Of a DNA stretch of 41,530 bases, positions 20,901 to 27,856 are shown piece by piece. The stretch's first letter is position 1; each line of letters begins with the position of its first letter. Made by a program: the position numbers and the translations under genes. The stretch lies in assembly GCA_009928955.1 (NCBI GenBank), contig SABN01000018.1, positions 1 through 41,530 on the forward strand, given 5' to 3'. This stretch comes from Opitutia bacterium (GTDB lineage Bacteria; Verrucomicrobiota; Kiritimatiellia; CAIQIC01; Lenti-01). The notes under the pieces were generated by a model that was not told where the DNA came from, searched no databases, and saw only the letters and a list, made by a program, of their open reading frames with translations.

Positions 20901-23900
20901 TCCGTTGGTGAGCGTGACGGCGGAACCGGTGTTGTCGATGCCGAGTTGCCTGTCCTGGCCGTAGATCTCGCCGATGAACAGCCGTTCGGTGGTGTTGGTC
21001 GTGAACAACGACAGGCCGGCGTACTTGTTCGCGCCTTCCCACGTGTAGTTCAGGATGTAGCCGAAATAGATCTTGCCGCTCTTGTACTCCTGCCCCAGCG
21101 GCCGGAAGACCGCCTTGCCCGTGTCGTCCGGCGGATACACCCACAGCTTGTTGCCGGAATTGGCCGGATAGTTTGTCTGCGTCGTGAAGCTGCCCGCGGA
21201 ATTGGTGAACAGCGCCGTGTCGCCGTACCACGCCCCGCCCCACCCGTTGCTGCCGTTCAGCCCGGTCAGCGCCGTGCTGTTGGTGTAGGAGAAGGTTTCC
21301 ACCACCTCGCCGGCGGCGAACGCCGGCGGCGAGGCGTTCGTCGCCACGCCGGCGGAATAGTAGTTTCCGCTATAGGAGTAGAAGGCATAATGGTGCGTCG
21401 TGCCCGGTGCCACCACATGCTCGAGGTTCGTGCCCGACCCTTTGTAGATCACGGTGCCGTCGCCGCACGCGGCGCCCGGGAGGTACTCGGCCCCTTGCGT
21501 CGGCGCCGTCGAGGCGCTGCCCGCCCGGTGCACGATCATCACCGTGTTGTAGGTGGCGTTGGTCATCCACGCCAGGCGCACCATCGTCTTGCCGTCCGCC
21601 GTCGCCGCCGCCGCCGTCGGATCCGGCAGGATCGTCGCGCTGCCCGTCGCCGGCGAGGCCGTCCGGTAGTTCAGGAACGCGCCCGAGCCGTTGTACGGAT
21701 AGACCGCCACGTGGTAGGTCGTGCCGGCCGTGAGCCCCGTCACGGTCGCCGTGCCGTGCTTGAAGGCCCCGGTCACCACCACGTAGTTGCCCGCGCCGAT
21801 CTGGTCGCCGCTGGGGAAGGTCAGGCTGGCCAGATAGTTCGTCCAGTCGGCCGGGTTCGAGCTGACCGCGCCGCCGGACTTCATCAGGATGATCGACCCG
21901 TCGGCCGCGCCCGTGTTGGTCCAGACGATCGTGGCGCTGGCGCCGCTCGCCGGCAGGAACGAGGTCAGGGTCGAACTCGTCGCGGGCTCCGCCGGCCCCG
22001 TGGTCGCGCTGGCGTTGCCCGGCGTGCCGCCGACGTAGTAGTTGTAGGTCGCATGGGCGGGCGTTCCGTCGTAGGCGTAGGGATAGATCTTGTAGTAATA
22101 GGGCGTGCTCGCGGACAGCAAGGTGTCGGTGGTGGCGCCCGCGCCCGCCGCCGTGCCCACGTAGACGATCGTGCCGCCCAGCCCCGCGCCTACGGAATAG
22201 GCCGTGCCGTCCGCGGGCGCCGTCCAGCCCGAATCCGCGGTTTGCCGCACGAGGAGGTATCCGCTCTCGCCCGTCGCATCGCCCCAGCTCAGGCCGATGT
22301 TCGTGTCCGACAGCGCCGTCGCCGCCAGCGTCCCGTGGGCCGTGGGCTCCGCGGAGAGCGCGTAGCGGTTGGACGGATTGCCCGAGGCCGCGTTCGTGTT
22401 GTAGTTCAACGTGGCGTTCGTGCCTTGATACTCATAAATGCGGAGGTAATAGTTCGAGGCCGCCGTCAGGCCCGACAGCGTGAACGGGCTGGCGCCCTTG
22501 TGCACCAGGAAATTGCCGGTGCCCCCCAGGTTCGTCGCCGACCCGATGTCGTTGTTTTCATTGGAGTACGCCGTGCCGTCGGCCGGGAACCAGTCCACCG
22601 CGCTTCCCACCCTCGCCACCACCAAGCGGCTGAGGCCGTCCCCCGCCGTGTACGACACCGCGTAGCTCGTATCCGCCAGCGTGCCGAACGCGAGGCCCGT
22701 CGCCTGCGAAGGCTCCGGCATCTGCGTCGAGGCGCTCGTCGAGGTCGGCGTGCCCCGGTAGTTCTCTGAGCCGCCGCTGCCGTTGAAGGAGGAGGCGTCC
22801 ACGGTGTAGGAGGCGCCGGGCGTCAAGTTCGTCACCGTCACGCTGCTTCCGGTTCCGTTGTAGACCACGTAGCTGCTGGAGCCGAGGTCCGAACCCGACC
22901 CGAACGTTGCGTCGGCCGCGTAGCTGGTCAAATCGCTCGGATCCGCGGGATTGCCGCCCGCGCGAATCACGATCAAGGTGTTCGTCCCGGTCGTCCCCTT
23001 GGTCCAGGTGACGGTGAAGGCATGGGTGCCGATGGCCGAGATCGTCAGGTCCGAGGGATTCGACCCCGGATTGGCGGCCATCGTCGTCTGGCTGATCGGA
23101 TTGAGCGCCGCCGCGTTGGTGTAGTAGTTGATCGTGGTGTTCGTGCCCCGGTACTCGAACACGCGGATGTGGTAGACCGTGTCGTTGGCCAGGCCCGTCA
23201 CGTCCACGTTCGTGCCGGCGCCCGCATAGACCGCATAGTTGCCATCCCCGAGATGCGCATATCCCGTGCCGAAGGTGGCGGTGAACGCGTTGGTGGCGCC
23301 ATCCGTCGGAAAAACGCTCACCGGGCCGCCGGCCTTCATCACCACGAGCCGGCCGTTGCCGTTGCCCGGCGTCCAGTTGAAATACAGCGACGCCATGTTG
23401 ATCGTGCTGACCAAGATGTTCGACGATTGCAGCGTCGGCTCCGTCATCACCGTGAACCGACTCGCCACCGGCGCGTCGTTCGTGAGGTAGTTCGGCGTGT
23501 CCGCCCCGTTGAACTCATAGACGGCGAAATAATACTCGGTGGCCGGCGCCGGAAGACTCGTCACCCTCACGGTCGTGTCCGTGCCCTTGTACACCACGTA
23601 GCTGCCCGCCGCCGTCTGGTCGCCCACGCCGAACACCTCGTCCGCCCCATAGACCGTGCTGTCGCTCGGATCCGCCGGCGCGCTGCCTTGCTTCGCCACC
23701 ACCAGGGCGAAATTGCCGTTCCCGCTCTGCCATCCCACGGTCATCGCGTCCGTCGTGATGGCGCTGAACACGAGGTTGGACGCGGCCGCGGTCGGTTCCG
23801 TCAAAACCCGCAGGCCCGTGTCCGAGTTGCTGAACTCGCCCATGCTGGCGCTGGTGCTGTTCGTCGCCCGCACCCAGTAATAGTAGGTCGTGCCCGCCAC

Positions 23901-26804
23901 CGCCGTGGTGTCTTCCTGGCTCGTGGCGTTGGCCACCGCCGTGGTGACGCACACCGCCGTGGCGGTGTCGCTCGACGCGGCCCGCCAGAGGCCGTAGCCG
24001 GTCTCGCCCGTGACGTCCGCCCACGTCACGGTGACGCCGGTGGTCTGGTCGTCGGACGCCGCCGTCAGCGCCACCGCCGCCAGCTTGACGTATCCGCCTT
24101 CGCCGCTGCCCTGGAAATCGCTCTGGCTCGCGCTCGAGCTGTTGGTCGCCCGCACCCAATAGGTGTACTGCTGCCCCGGCGTCGCCGTGCTGTCGTCGTA
24201 GCTCGTCGCGTCCGCCGCCGCCGTCCCCAGCCACCCGCCGCCGGCCGGGTCGCCGTCGGTGTCCCGCCAGATGCCGTAGCCCGTCTCGCCGTCGATGTCC
24301 GTCCACGTCAGCGCCACCTTGTCCAGATGGACCCCGTCCGTCGCGGCGGTGATGGACACCGTCGCCAGCTTGCGGTAGCCGCTGTCCGCCGAGCTCTTCG
24401 CGCTCGATCCCGACGAGTTGGTCGCCGACACCCAGTAGAAGTACGTCTGGCCGGGGCTGGCGCTGGTGTCGAGGTAGTTCGTCGCGTTCGCCGCGTTCGT
24501 GAAAATGGCCGTCGCGCTCGCCGGCTCGTCCGACGGGTAGCGCCAGATCACATAGCCCGTCTCGCCCGCGACGTCGCTCCAGTTGTTGCTCACGTGCGAC
24601 GTGCTCGCCCCGTCCGACGCCGTCAGCCCCGTCGGGACGGCGGGCGCCGGCGGCGTGAAGACCAGGCGCAGGTCGCCGTCCGTCGCGTCCACGCTGAACA
24701 CGCCGCCGCCCAGCGGCGACGTGAACTCGTTGGTGTCGATCGTGAACTTGGCGGCGTCGAATCCCGTGGCCGTCCCCGCGTCCACGATCTTCAGCGCGTA
24801 GGCCGTCGCCGGGTCGAGAGCCGGGCTGCCTTTCAGCGCGATCACGAAGTCCGTGCCGTCCGACGCGCTCACCGTGTAGGTGCCCCCGCCGCTGCCCAGC
24901 GTGATCACGTCCCAGTGCGTGCCCGCCGTGCCGGTCATGGCGGAGATGTTCACCTGCATCCGCCCGTTGTTCGGCAGGGTCAGCGCCGTGGCCTTCAGGT
25001 TCCCCACGGTGTTCGATCCGTTGCCCGCGCTGGCCTGCCCCGTGATCGTCACCGCGCCGTTCGAGCCCGTGCCGTAGAGATAGGCGCTGGCCCCGACGGA
25101 CACCGCCGAGGCGACGTTCGTGCCGTTCTGGATCAGCACGCCCGCGTCGAGCGCGGTGTTGCCGCTCATGCTGCTGGCCCCCGTCAGCGTCACCGCGCCC
25201 GTCCCGCTGTTCGTCAGCGCGCCCGTGCCGCTGATCGCGCCGGCGTAGGTGCCCGCCCCGGCCTGGTTGAACACCAAGGCCGAATTGTTGGTGAGGTTGC
25301 CTTGCAGGCTCGTGGTCGTGCCTTCCAAGGTGCCCGCGCTGATCAACGTCCCCAGCGCATACGTGTTCGCGCCCGACAGGATCATCGTCCCCGCGCCCGC
25401 CTTCGTCAGCCCGCCGTTCGTGATCGCCCCGCTGAACGTCGCCGTCTTGGGCGCCGGCAGGGCGACCGTGACCTGGCGCATCGCGCCGGCCAAGTTGACC
25501 GAGCTGGCGATGGTGAGCGATCCCGTGGTCGTGCTCGACGCCCCGAACTCGACGCTGCCGTTGATCGTCACCGCCTTCTGGACCGTCCGCGCCGAGTTGC
25601 CGTCCGAGGCGTACCGGGTTCCGTTCGCCATCGTCAGCATGCCGCCGGCGGGCAGGTCGCTGCCCGCCCCTTGCCGGATGTCGCCCTGCGCCAGCGCGAC
25701 CGAACCCGTCAGCCCCGAACCCGGCCGCAGCAGGAAGGCGCCATTGCCGGTCTTGTAGAAGGCGCCGTCGCCCGTCGTCTTGCCGCCCGTCATCTCGCCG
25801 CCGGACATGTTCATCGCATTGGCGTTGGTCACGTACAACGTGTAGGCGCCGATCACGATGTTGCTGCTGAAATGGATGTTGCCCGCCGACGCCACGATGC
25901 GCGAATCCGCCCCCACGTTCACGATGCCGCGCCAAGTGGCCGCGCTCGCCGTGGCTTTGCGCAGCGCGCCCCAGGTCGAGTTGGTTCCCGTGCCGTACAG
26001 GTTCAGCGTGGCCGGCCGGATGGTCATCGAGCCGTAGGCCAGGTTCAGCGTCGCGTTCGTCCCCACGTTCACGGTGCCGCTCGTGCCCAGCGCGTTCGAG
26101 TGGACGCTCGGCTGCACCGTCCCCTTCTCCACCCAGACCGCCCCGGAAAACGAATTGTTGTTCGTCAGCGCCACGATGCTGTCCTGCTTCACCGAAAGGC
26201 CGCCCGTACCCGACAGCACGCCGTTGATCGTCAAGGTCTTCTGGCTCGCGCCATACACGTCGATCCACTTGCCGTTGTTGTTGATGTTGCCGTTCATCGT
26301 CAGATTGGCCGTCACCGGGTTCAACTCGAGCGAGGTCGCCTCGGCGCGCGCGGTGATGCCGATGTTGACCGTTTGGGCGGACGTGTTGTCGTTCACTTCC
26401 ACTTTGTTGAGCGAGACCGGATTGCCGTTGAGCGTGAACGCCGGCGACGTGGTGCCGGAGTTGCCTTTTTTGAACCAGATCTCCAGCAGCCACGTGATCG
26501 ACGAATTGGTGTTGATCAACAGGGCGTTGTCGCCGAAATTGAGGATGTCGCCATCGGCCGCCCCGCCGTTGGGCCACCAATTGTAGTTCCAGTTCCAATA
26601 CGGCTGGGCTTCGGTTCCGATCCAGAATTTCGAGGTCGCGTTCGCCCGCGCCGCCCCCAGCAGAACGAGGCCGCCGATGGCCGCCGCCAGAACCGGCCGC
26701 GCCTGCGCGCGGAGGGAGAATCCGGACAACCGGCTTTTTCGCTTCTGCCCGCCCTGCGGCGATTGCCGAAATGTGGAGTTCGCCTTCGTTCCATTCATGC
26801 TCAT
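11970..26804 (-). CDS. Giant secreted modular protein (4944 residues) with beta-strand repeats and Fn3-like domains
   Basis: The product is about 500 kDa. A long signal peptide ends near residue 57 (basic stretch, then VLAAAIGGLVLLGAARANA). Residues about 60-690 hold autotransporter-associated beta-strand repeats (for example GAGTMILSGANTY). About 720-1830 is a row of some ten fibronectin-III-like domains (GETGYGIWR and YYYWVRATN patterns, then a second type with LVV.KAGSAP and YYF.VYEFNG). Two related lectin-like or jelly-roll-like modules follow (about 1833-2055 and 2166-2413, each ending FDE(V/I)R.AT.W). About 2636-2894 resembles a CBM9/DOMON-type domain (VIDGNPADW). The C-terminal half carries a recurring acidic motif. 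The last 110 residues resemble a verrucomicrobial secreted-protein tail (GPYFKPNDVIVIV). There is no outer-membrane barrel and no PEP-CTERM anchor. It probably acts outside the cell in adhesion or matrix binding. AGGATGG precedes the start. It follows the DxDxDG protein by 63 bases. Confidence 0.93.
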   Translation of the reverse strand: MSMNGTKANSTFRQSPQGGQKRKSRLSGFSLRAQARPVLAAAIGGLVLLGAARANATSKFWIGTEAQPYWNWNYNWWPNGGAADGDILNFGDNALLINTNSSITWLLEIWFKKGNSGTTSPAFTLNGNPVSLNKVEVNDNTSAQTVNIGITARAEATSLELNPVTANLTMNGNINNNGKWIDVYGASQKTLTINGVLSGTGGLSVKQDSIVALTNNNSFSGAVWVEKGTVQPSVHSNALGTSGTVNVGTNATLNLAYGSMTIRPATLNLYGTGTNSTWGALRKATASAATWRGIVNVGADSRIVASAGNIHFSSNIVIGAYTLYVTNANAMNMSGGEMTGGKTTGDGAFYKTGNGAFLLRPGSGLTGSVALAQGDIRQGAGSDLPAGGMLTMANGTRYASDGNSARTVQKAVTINGSVEFGASSTTTGSLTIASSVNLAGAMRQVTVALPAPKTATFSGAITNGGLTKAGAGTMILSGANTYALGTLISAGTLEGTTTSLQGNLTNNSALVFNQAGAGTYAGAISGTGALTNSGTGAVTLTGASSMSGNTALDAGVLIQNGTNVASAVSVGASAYLYGTGSNGAVTITGQASAGNGSNTVGNLKATALTLPNNGRMQVNISAMTGTAGTHWDVITLGSGGGTYTVSASDGTDFVIALKGSPALDPATAYALKIVDAGTATGFDAAKFTIDTNEFTSPLGGGVFSVDATDGDLRLVFTPPAPAVPTGLTASDGASTSHVSNNWSDVAGETGYVIWRYPSDEPASATAIFTNAANATNYLDTSASPGQTYFYWVSATNSSGSSAKSSADSGYRKLATVSITAATDGVHLDKVALTWTDIDGETGYGIWRDTDGDPAGGGWLGTAAADATSYDDSTATPGQQYTYWVRATNSSSASQSDFQGSGEGGYVKLAAVALTAASDDQTTGVTVTWADVTGETGYGLWRAASSDTATAVCVTTAVANATSQEDTTAVAGTTYYYWVRATNSTSASMGEFSNSDTGLRVLTEPTAAASNLVFSAITTDAMTVGWQSGNGNFALVVAKQGSAPADPSDSTVYGADEVFGVGDQTAAGSYVVYKGTDTTVRVTSLPAPATEYYFAVYEFNGADTPNYLTNDAPVASRFTVMTEPTLQSSNILVSTINMASLYFNWTPGNGNGRLVVMKAGGPVSVFPTDGATNAFTATFGTGYAHLGDGNYAVYAGAGTNVDVTGLANDTVYHIRVFEYRGTNTTINYYTNAAALNPISQTTMAANPGSNPSDLTISAIGTHAFTVTWTKGTTGTNTLIVIRAGGNPADPSDLTSYAADATFGSGSDLGSSSYVVYNGTGSSVTVTNLTPGASYTVDASSFNGSGGSENYRGTPTSTSASTQMPEPSQATGLAFGTLADTSYAVSYTAGDGLSRLVVARVGSAVDWFPADGTAYSNENNDIGSATNLGGTGNFLVHKGASPFTLSGLTAASNYYLRIYEYQGTNATLNYNTNAASGNPSNRYALSAEPTAHGTLAATALSDTNIGLSWGDATGESGYLLVRQTADSGWTAPADGTAYSVGAGLGGTIVYVGTAAGAGATTDTLLSASTPYYYKIYPYAYDGTPAHATYNYYVGGTPGNASATTGPAEPATSSTLTSFLPASGASATIVWTNTGAADGSIILMKSGGAVSSNPADWTNYLASLTFPSGDQIGAGNYVVVTGAFKHGTATVTGLTAGTTYHVAVYPYNGSGAFLNYRTASPATGSATILPDPTAAAATADGKTMVRLAWMTNATYNTVMIVHRAGSASTAPTQGAEYLPGAACGDGTVIYKGSGTNLEHVVAPGTTHHYAFYSYSGNYYSAGVATNASPPAFAAGEVVETFSYTNSTALTGLNGSNGWGGAWYGDTALFTNSAGSFTTQTNYPANSGNKLWVYPPDDTGKAVFRPLGQEYKSGKIYFGYILNYTWEGANKYAGLSLFTTNTTERLFIGEIYGQDRQLGIDNTGSAVTLTNGVGNDYIIVGYYDWGAGEAKAKAYRIGSAVPTTEPGAWDVTVSKASNDVGTVNTIRLAAGAGASDGTPGNTYFDEVRVATSWGDLIGQLPTKPLDPTGQTATEDGSEMARLAWAKNGDGDPVMILHNTTAIATDPTDGVSYGVGEAVGGATVVYQSTGTAVEHVVQPGTTNYYKFYSYNGANYYSTGVVATVTNGAYASYEKVNPFSYTNATVLGAAAMGGQGFGANYWAADSGTWTVQTNYATAVVDSVPKFVNMSNYPGMAGNLVVASDPGNGGSAQAQRSLESSISTGTFYIAFMMSYQYRGADKWAGVSLFNGATEKAFFGKGAGANWSTLGVGDGTTTFWSAFDMGEFDSDTGNTGNVYLVAGKYDFSSKQLGAKAYRILDGAAFPASEPAWDVTTTLGTGIDSIDRIKLNVGSADAGNTIGKVFFDEIRYATNWAGLIAVTCPAWVGSNTINNVAWTAASNTWLGDTENFQFQSSPPGPGQAAGIEFDWARDGSFSSYFDTLWWQNANDRSYWTNQVQMTAAGVVTSRFVATGSSCGAFQTNNPALNVQNLNPPVATLAAADAVNTNSQINLEWTRGVSGAAKDTLVVRKAGSAPTGIPANGATYNAGDALGDGTVVYRGAETNYHDTGLAASTTYHYRFFAENGTYYSATYAVTNATTAAGGQTIVIDGNPADWAGTPSTVLDSSASSLQQFIWTDKTGEVRTDHGDHPNADLAEFRVFADADWVYFLVKMTNITDVAKPYVAIGVDTRTNSASGALNWLGDDANTFIGDGYAQGAAAHYPEFQINVHHIDATTRIELYAQDGNVWYAPPTGGNTNVAISAANKAIELKVARADLNLTGAKTARFTVASYLNSGVWNNDGAGTLNLTDGTARAADALSIPPWNAPDNSATMSAWLEDLSDADVDFWLDVKFGEAGLSDNSRPTTPALVSPTNTAATTASPNLSWNAATDADGQITGYLLEISTNEQFNGVTGTENGTVDLRVHLNAATTNYVFSTIATQYWWRVRSRDTAGELSTATTRFFRVVGKLDTEGPRPTLLYIGTNVAGYLAGDADITNRIAQYGPIQSVLDSEIRDTNNVFGFVLRWEDASGVYATNRTHAELSGGPGEGQFAFNIVDGNGRVSPNWDLVEIDTAGGTTNEWGKDLPFYASNTLATGNSDVAMTNYVRAAFTMTNYNPAIEYYLTVSAEDAYITDGSWAGYGSWASYTNASGGKYYSGWCKDGPNTARNITTNFLIRIQVTDDDAISPVASKALAWDNEASLVVSNATSRLDYDSGTGQDVLYQITDGALINQPLSFSFNAYDSYYKGVALGTDTTFTASGRTLTNSAFVAAYWQTNWANYDATKSLVADTTAAGTMVTWHWDSITTQDVTRLWGPDSLSGDLGVTNLIQLDLFDVDNDRDGDQASARVNFGRVVLVDDDAVDPVVSNETLQVTGTGLATEYVLANLVEWQFTGAAAADRVIPTTVAGGVTSSVITLINVGGSSTIGGQGGTNIGVTTAFYNTNYSRAWQFTVVSTNTKTFLITSLSFESRVSTLNGPDTWELWGKTNETAEGLWASGTFDLSDPDNAIATNWNSYGTSVTMPGAATNATFRLVAYVADTNHLTESPANSTWYIDNLIASGHLLGEGGGTQVTDRDLARGTARFQAVMHDAYSGLYATTNEGRAPRVDFWHAGGVPVTNGFFTNGLASNGAAKVATTNWGFAPPADKKTIQGGRAPTNYTARFLVNDFDVDRDGDSRVVTNTLAVAVYDNDTNAPVRGFKFGGPLGVFVDGALTKAVSSGYTREYRINDEQLQGATATSITVKVNLYDFSGWTVPALSVSNAVAGVMTTNPWLSSLLTDAVDTTNKPEAEMVWTLSKTQADAFFNDYESTVNVFRVSSVWDKDDDRQDAAGNNIDGKELADSRLGGLTFIDNDVGMANVQSNYSEARTNWSVPRVFLGLPGDATRSNLLINGDTVLDTNASLSAVLANLTNRVYDSQLAKVASSAPLSVVLPAFDTGGGGGGRTVKGVLRGTNSTESSTNGSEHVITNSWVNIGTVKVQNASAFRIDLSSPLAHTKIAAQFPTSTWAFTSFSYGDVGQWLNAGQAASNHLMTAGLYDADDNRPNDQTFRQVPIGTLQVLDNDTVAPVAPTNLKVNGAAATEVLTRATASWTNQADFRISFKPAVDGEPAGTDLEKTGVAEHRVAAAKAGVGPDLGTPLAVPAEGALANYGFENGSNSWTLTGAVVTNEQAYEGTNSLKMLGSTARQTIRLFNTNGYEPRVAVQGARFMGAATVTGAVTVAGLDAGGTPIGGFDVSIVGTAGQWVGAVATSNTLATTVDRVQVTLTSGAGTYWDDIQIQIELLNAGTPVEEVTALFTATAQGLTTNYLFAVDRDNNRPADRMASSDSGDAYIPAFGIAYDLTPPTAVPVGIASTENVGDPTSQFDIEWNPAAVGPDDTADSRHPDFPFAADRDKLSPWRTYKIYYGPFDPLNVPGDDDGPGFYDAYIHTNFIVTGAYSNSPEWKSVTSTNAVADPSAATNYHALTNLTQAGIRLFDLDFDQDYAVVVVGVDKAGNEGPAGVASWATNNTIKFAVTQGLLRTRAQVLSAFPANNNLGDRASAAGLYWIAAGPTNAGGGYEQVNKDYDLIYHDTNSFNESSNSIWHKVGTIRTNWFTDAEGQDHGRGTVRFYRASYKDRWQRTDPQTGQPRRPLASEDVYALHNVILSEGFNHVGLHGEPYVNSFLGVFGADTNFWPAASSPANATKIEFYSAGPNAPVSDVYYFGLDGETANWYLSGNATPVTTNLQASNFFTRGFSITLPTNLQARGYATTTAYDANRGSNLAAMVWHPILKVPTNGPGGGHFSHVIHCGEQSRPEVRVYNVVALNLPVSVHPSALNLPANFRRGDKSVADQIYTMDTSTKTIRDNPSGNGSMLYCDAANEWRYVNGDTSVTGPYFKPNDVIVIVSRNGGTNNTWTWTYHPTNFYALPTRTMGQ
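13755..17185 (-). repeat. Recurring acidic motif modules in the giant protein
   Basis: In the C-terminal part of the giant protein a two-part motif returns: D.D.DR..D, then 15-30 residues later V.DND...PV. Copies: TDDDAISPV (about 17140-17185, second half only), FDVDNDRDGD with VDDDAVDPV (16618-16712), FDVDRDGD with YDNDTNAPV (15625-15720), WDKDDDRQD with FIDNDVG (15147-15258), YDADDNRPND with LDNDTVAPV (14511-14611), and VDRDNNRPAD (13755-13788). Spacing is 150-330 residues, so each motif probably closes one domain. The acidic pattern suggests calcium binding (inference). Confidence 0.7.
19565..21305 (-). repeat. Duplicated beta-sandwich-like module in the giant protein
   Basis: Two segments share the same plan: they begin with FSYTN, contain a TTQTNY or TVQTNY strand, a GKIYFGY or GTFYIAF strand, a KYAGLSLF or KWAGVSLF strand, an AYRI strand followed by WDVT, and end FDEVRVATSW or FDEIRYATNW. 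The first copy is about 21305-20640, the second about 20305-19565, with an Fn3-like domain between. The fold is probably jelly-roll or lectin-like; the ligand is unknown. Confidence 0.7.
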
Positions 26805-26867
26805 CGCGCGTCCATCCTCATGCTTGAATTGCCCGACACGTCAGAAGCCCGTCGGAGTCGCGGGCGC

Positions 26868-27779
26868 CTACGGAATCCCGTAGGGGAACGCCTTCACGCG
26901 GAAGAACCCCGTCGGGCTCTCGTCCATCACCCAGTCCACGTCCTCCACCTTTTCGGCGCCCGGAGCCGGATCGGCCCAGACGTCGACATAGTCCCCGCCG
27001 GCGGCATCGACCTGGGTGGGATGGAATTCCAAGCGGTAGGCCACGCCCGGAATCGTCCACCAGCTCACGGAATGCCCCAGCGGCGGGAGGCTCTCGGGTT
27101 GCGGCGCATGGAGCTCCACGAGGATCGGGGTGGACTCCTGCGGATCCAGCTGGTCATTCAACACTTCAAACCGATCATCCCAACCGTCCCCGTCGGTGTC
27201 CCAGCTGTCGGGGTTGGTATACGTCACCTCGTTCTCCATCGCGTTCGGAATCCCGTCCCCGTCGTCGTCCCCGTCCACTTCGCCGGTGAAAACCCAGCGC
27301 AATGGACCGAAAGCCACGTTGATCGTGGTTTCGTTGGGGTCCGCCGGAAGCGAGAACGCCGCGGAATCCGCGTAGTAGATCGCGTCCCGCGGCGCATCGG
27401 CGTCGTACACCCGCGCGAAGTAGGGCCCGGCCTCCAGCTCGCTCCGGTCGAATTGCTTTGAAAACTGGCCGGGATTGTCGCCCAAAACGTCATGGCCCAT
27501 GTAGGTGGGCTCCCCGGCCGGCGGATTCAACGCGTCGTTCCCCTCGCGGGTGTCCGGATCGGGTTTCACGATGCCCCCGCCCCATTGGCGGATTTCAACC
27601 CGGGCGGCGCCCGAAGGATTCCCGTTGTTGCCCGGCAGGTTGCGGCCCAGCGCATTGGTCACCGGCGTCGGATTGTTGACGGCGACCGTCACGCCCAGCT
27701 GCCCGCGCGCAACGCCCGCCGCCAGCCAGAAACCGGCGGCGGCGACACGGAAAATATTTGAATAGAGCTTGTTTTTCAT
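26868..27779 (-). CDS. Secreted protein with thrombospondin type 3-like calcium repeats
   Basis: This 303-residue protein has a signal peptide (KNKLYSNIFRVAAAGFWLAAG, cleaved near GVARG). The middle holds two calcium-binding DxDxDG-type loops: DGDDDGDGIPNAMENE and DTDGDGWDDRFEV, the classic thrombospondin type 3 or dockerin-like arrangement, separated by about 20 residues. The N-terminal half has no recognised domain. The C-terminal half has VAYRLEF and GFFRVKAFPYGIP, a pattern I associate with short immunoglobulin-like tails in verrucomicrobial secreted proteins (from memory). No sortase or PEP-CTERM anchor is visible. It is 77 bases after the PEP-CTERM gene and 63 bases before the giant gene, on the same strand, so the three are probably one secreted-protein operon. 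Confidence 0.85.
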   Translation of the reverse strand: MKNKLYSNIFRVAAAGFWLAAGVARGQLGVTVAVNNPTPVTNALGRNLPGNNGNPSGAARVEIRQWGGGIVKPDPDTREGNDALNPPAGEPTYMGHDVLGDNPGQFSKQFDRSELEAGPYFARVYDADAPRDAIYYADSAAFSLPADPNETTINVAFGPLRWVFTGEVDGDDDGDGIPNAMENEVTYTNPDSWDTDGDGWDDRFEVLNDQLDPQESTPILVELHAPQPESLPPLGHSVSWWTIPGVAYRLEFHPTQVDAAGGDYVDVWADPAPGAEKVEDVDWVMDESPTGFFRVKAFPYGIP

Positions 27780-27856
27780 CGCTTTTCACCCGAGAAGACA
27801 ATACAGCGCTTTACCGTTTTTCTCCAAAGAACGCATCGAAAAAACAGCGGAAGTTC

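Noticed and set aside
11970-26804. Classification of the giant protein as a type V autotransporter
   Set aside because: It has autotransporter-associated repeats, but no C-terminal barrel of 250-300 residues and no terminal aromatic residue.
12279-27461. Very long open frames antisense to the giant gene (over 1000, 2200 and 1400 codons)
   Set aside because: They share the codon register of the giant gene, are dominated by Arg, Val, His and Ala, lack domains and ribosome sites, and follow from the strong GC codon bias. The giant gene has a signal peptide and recognised domains.
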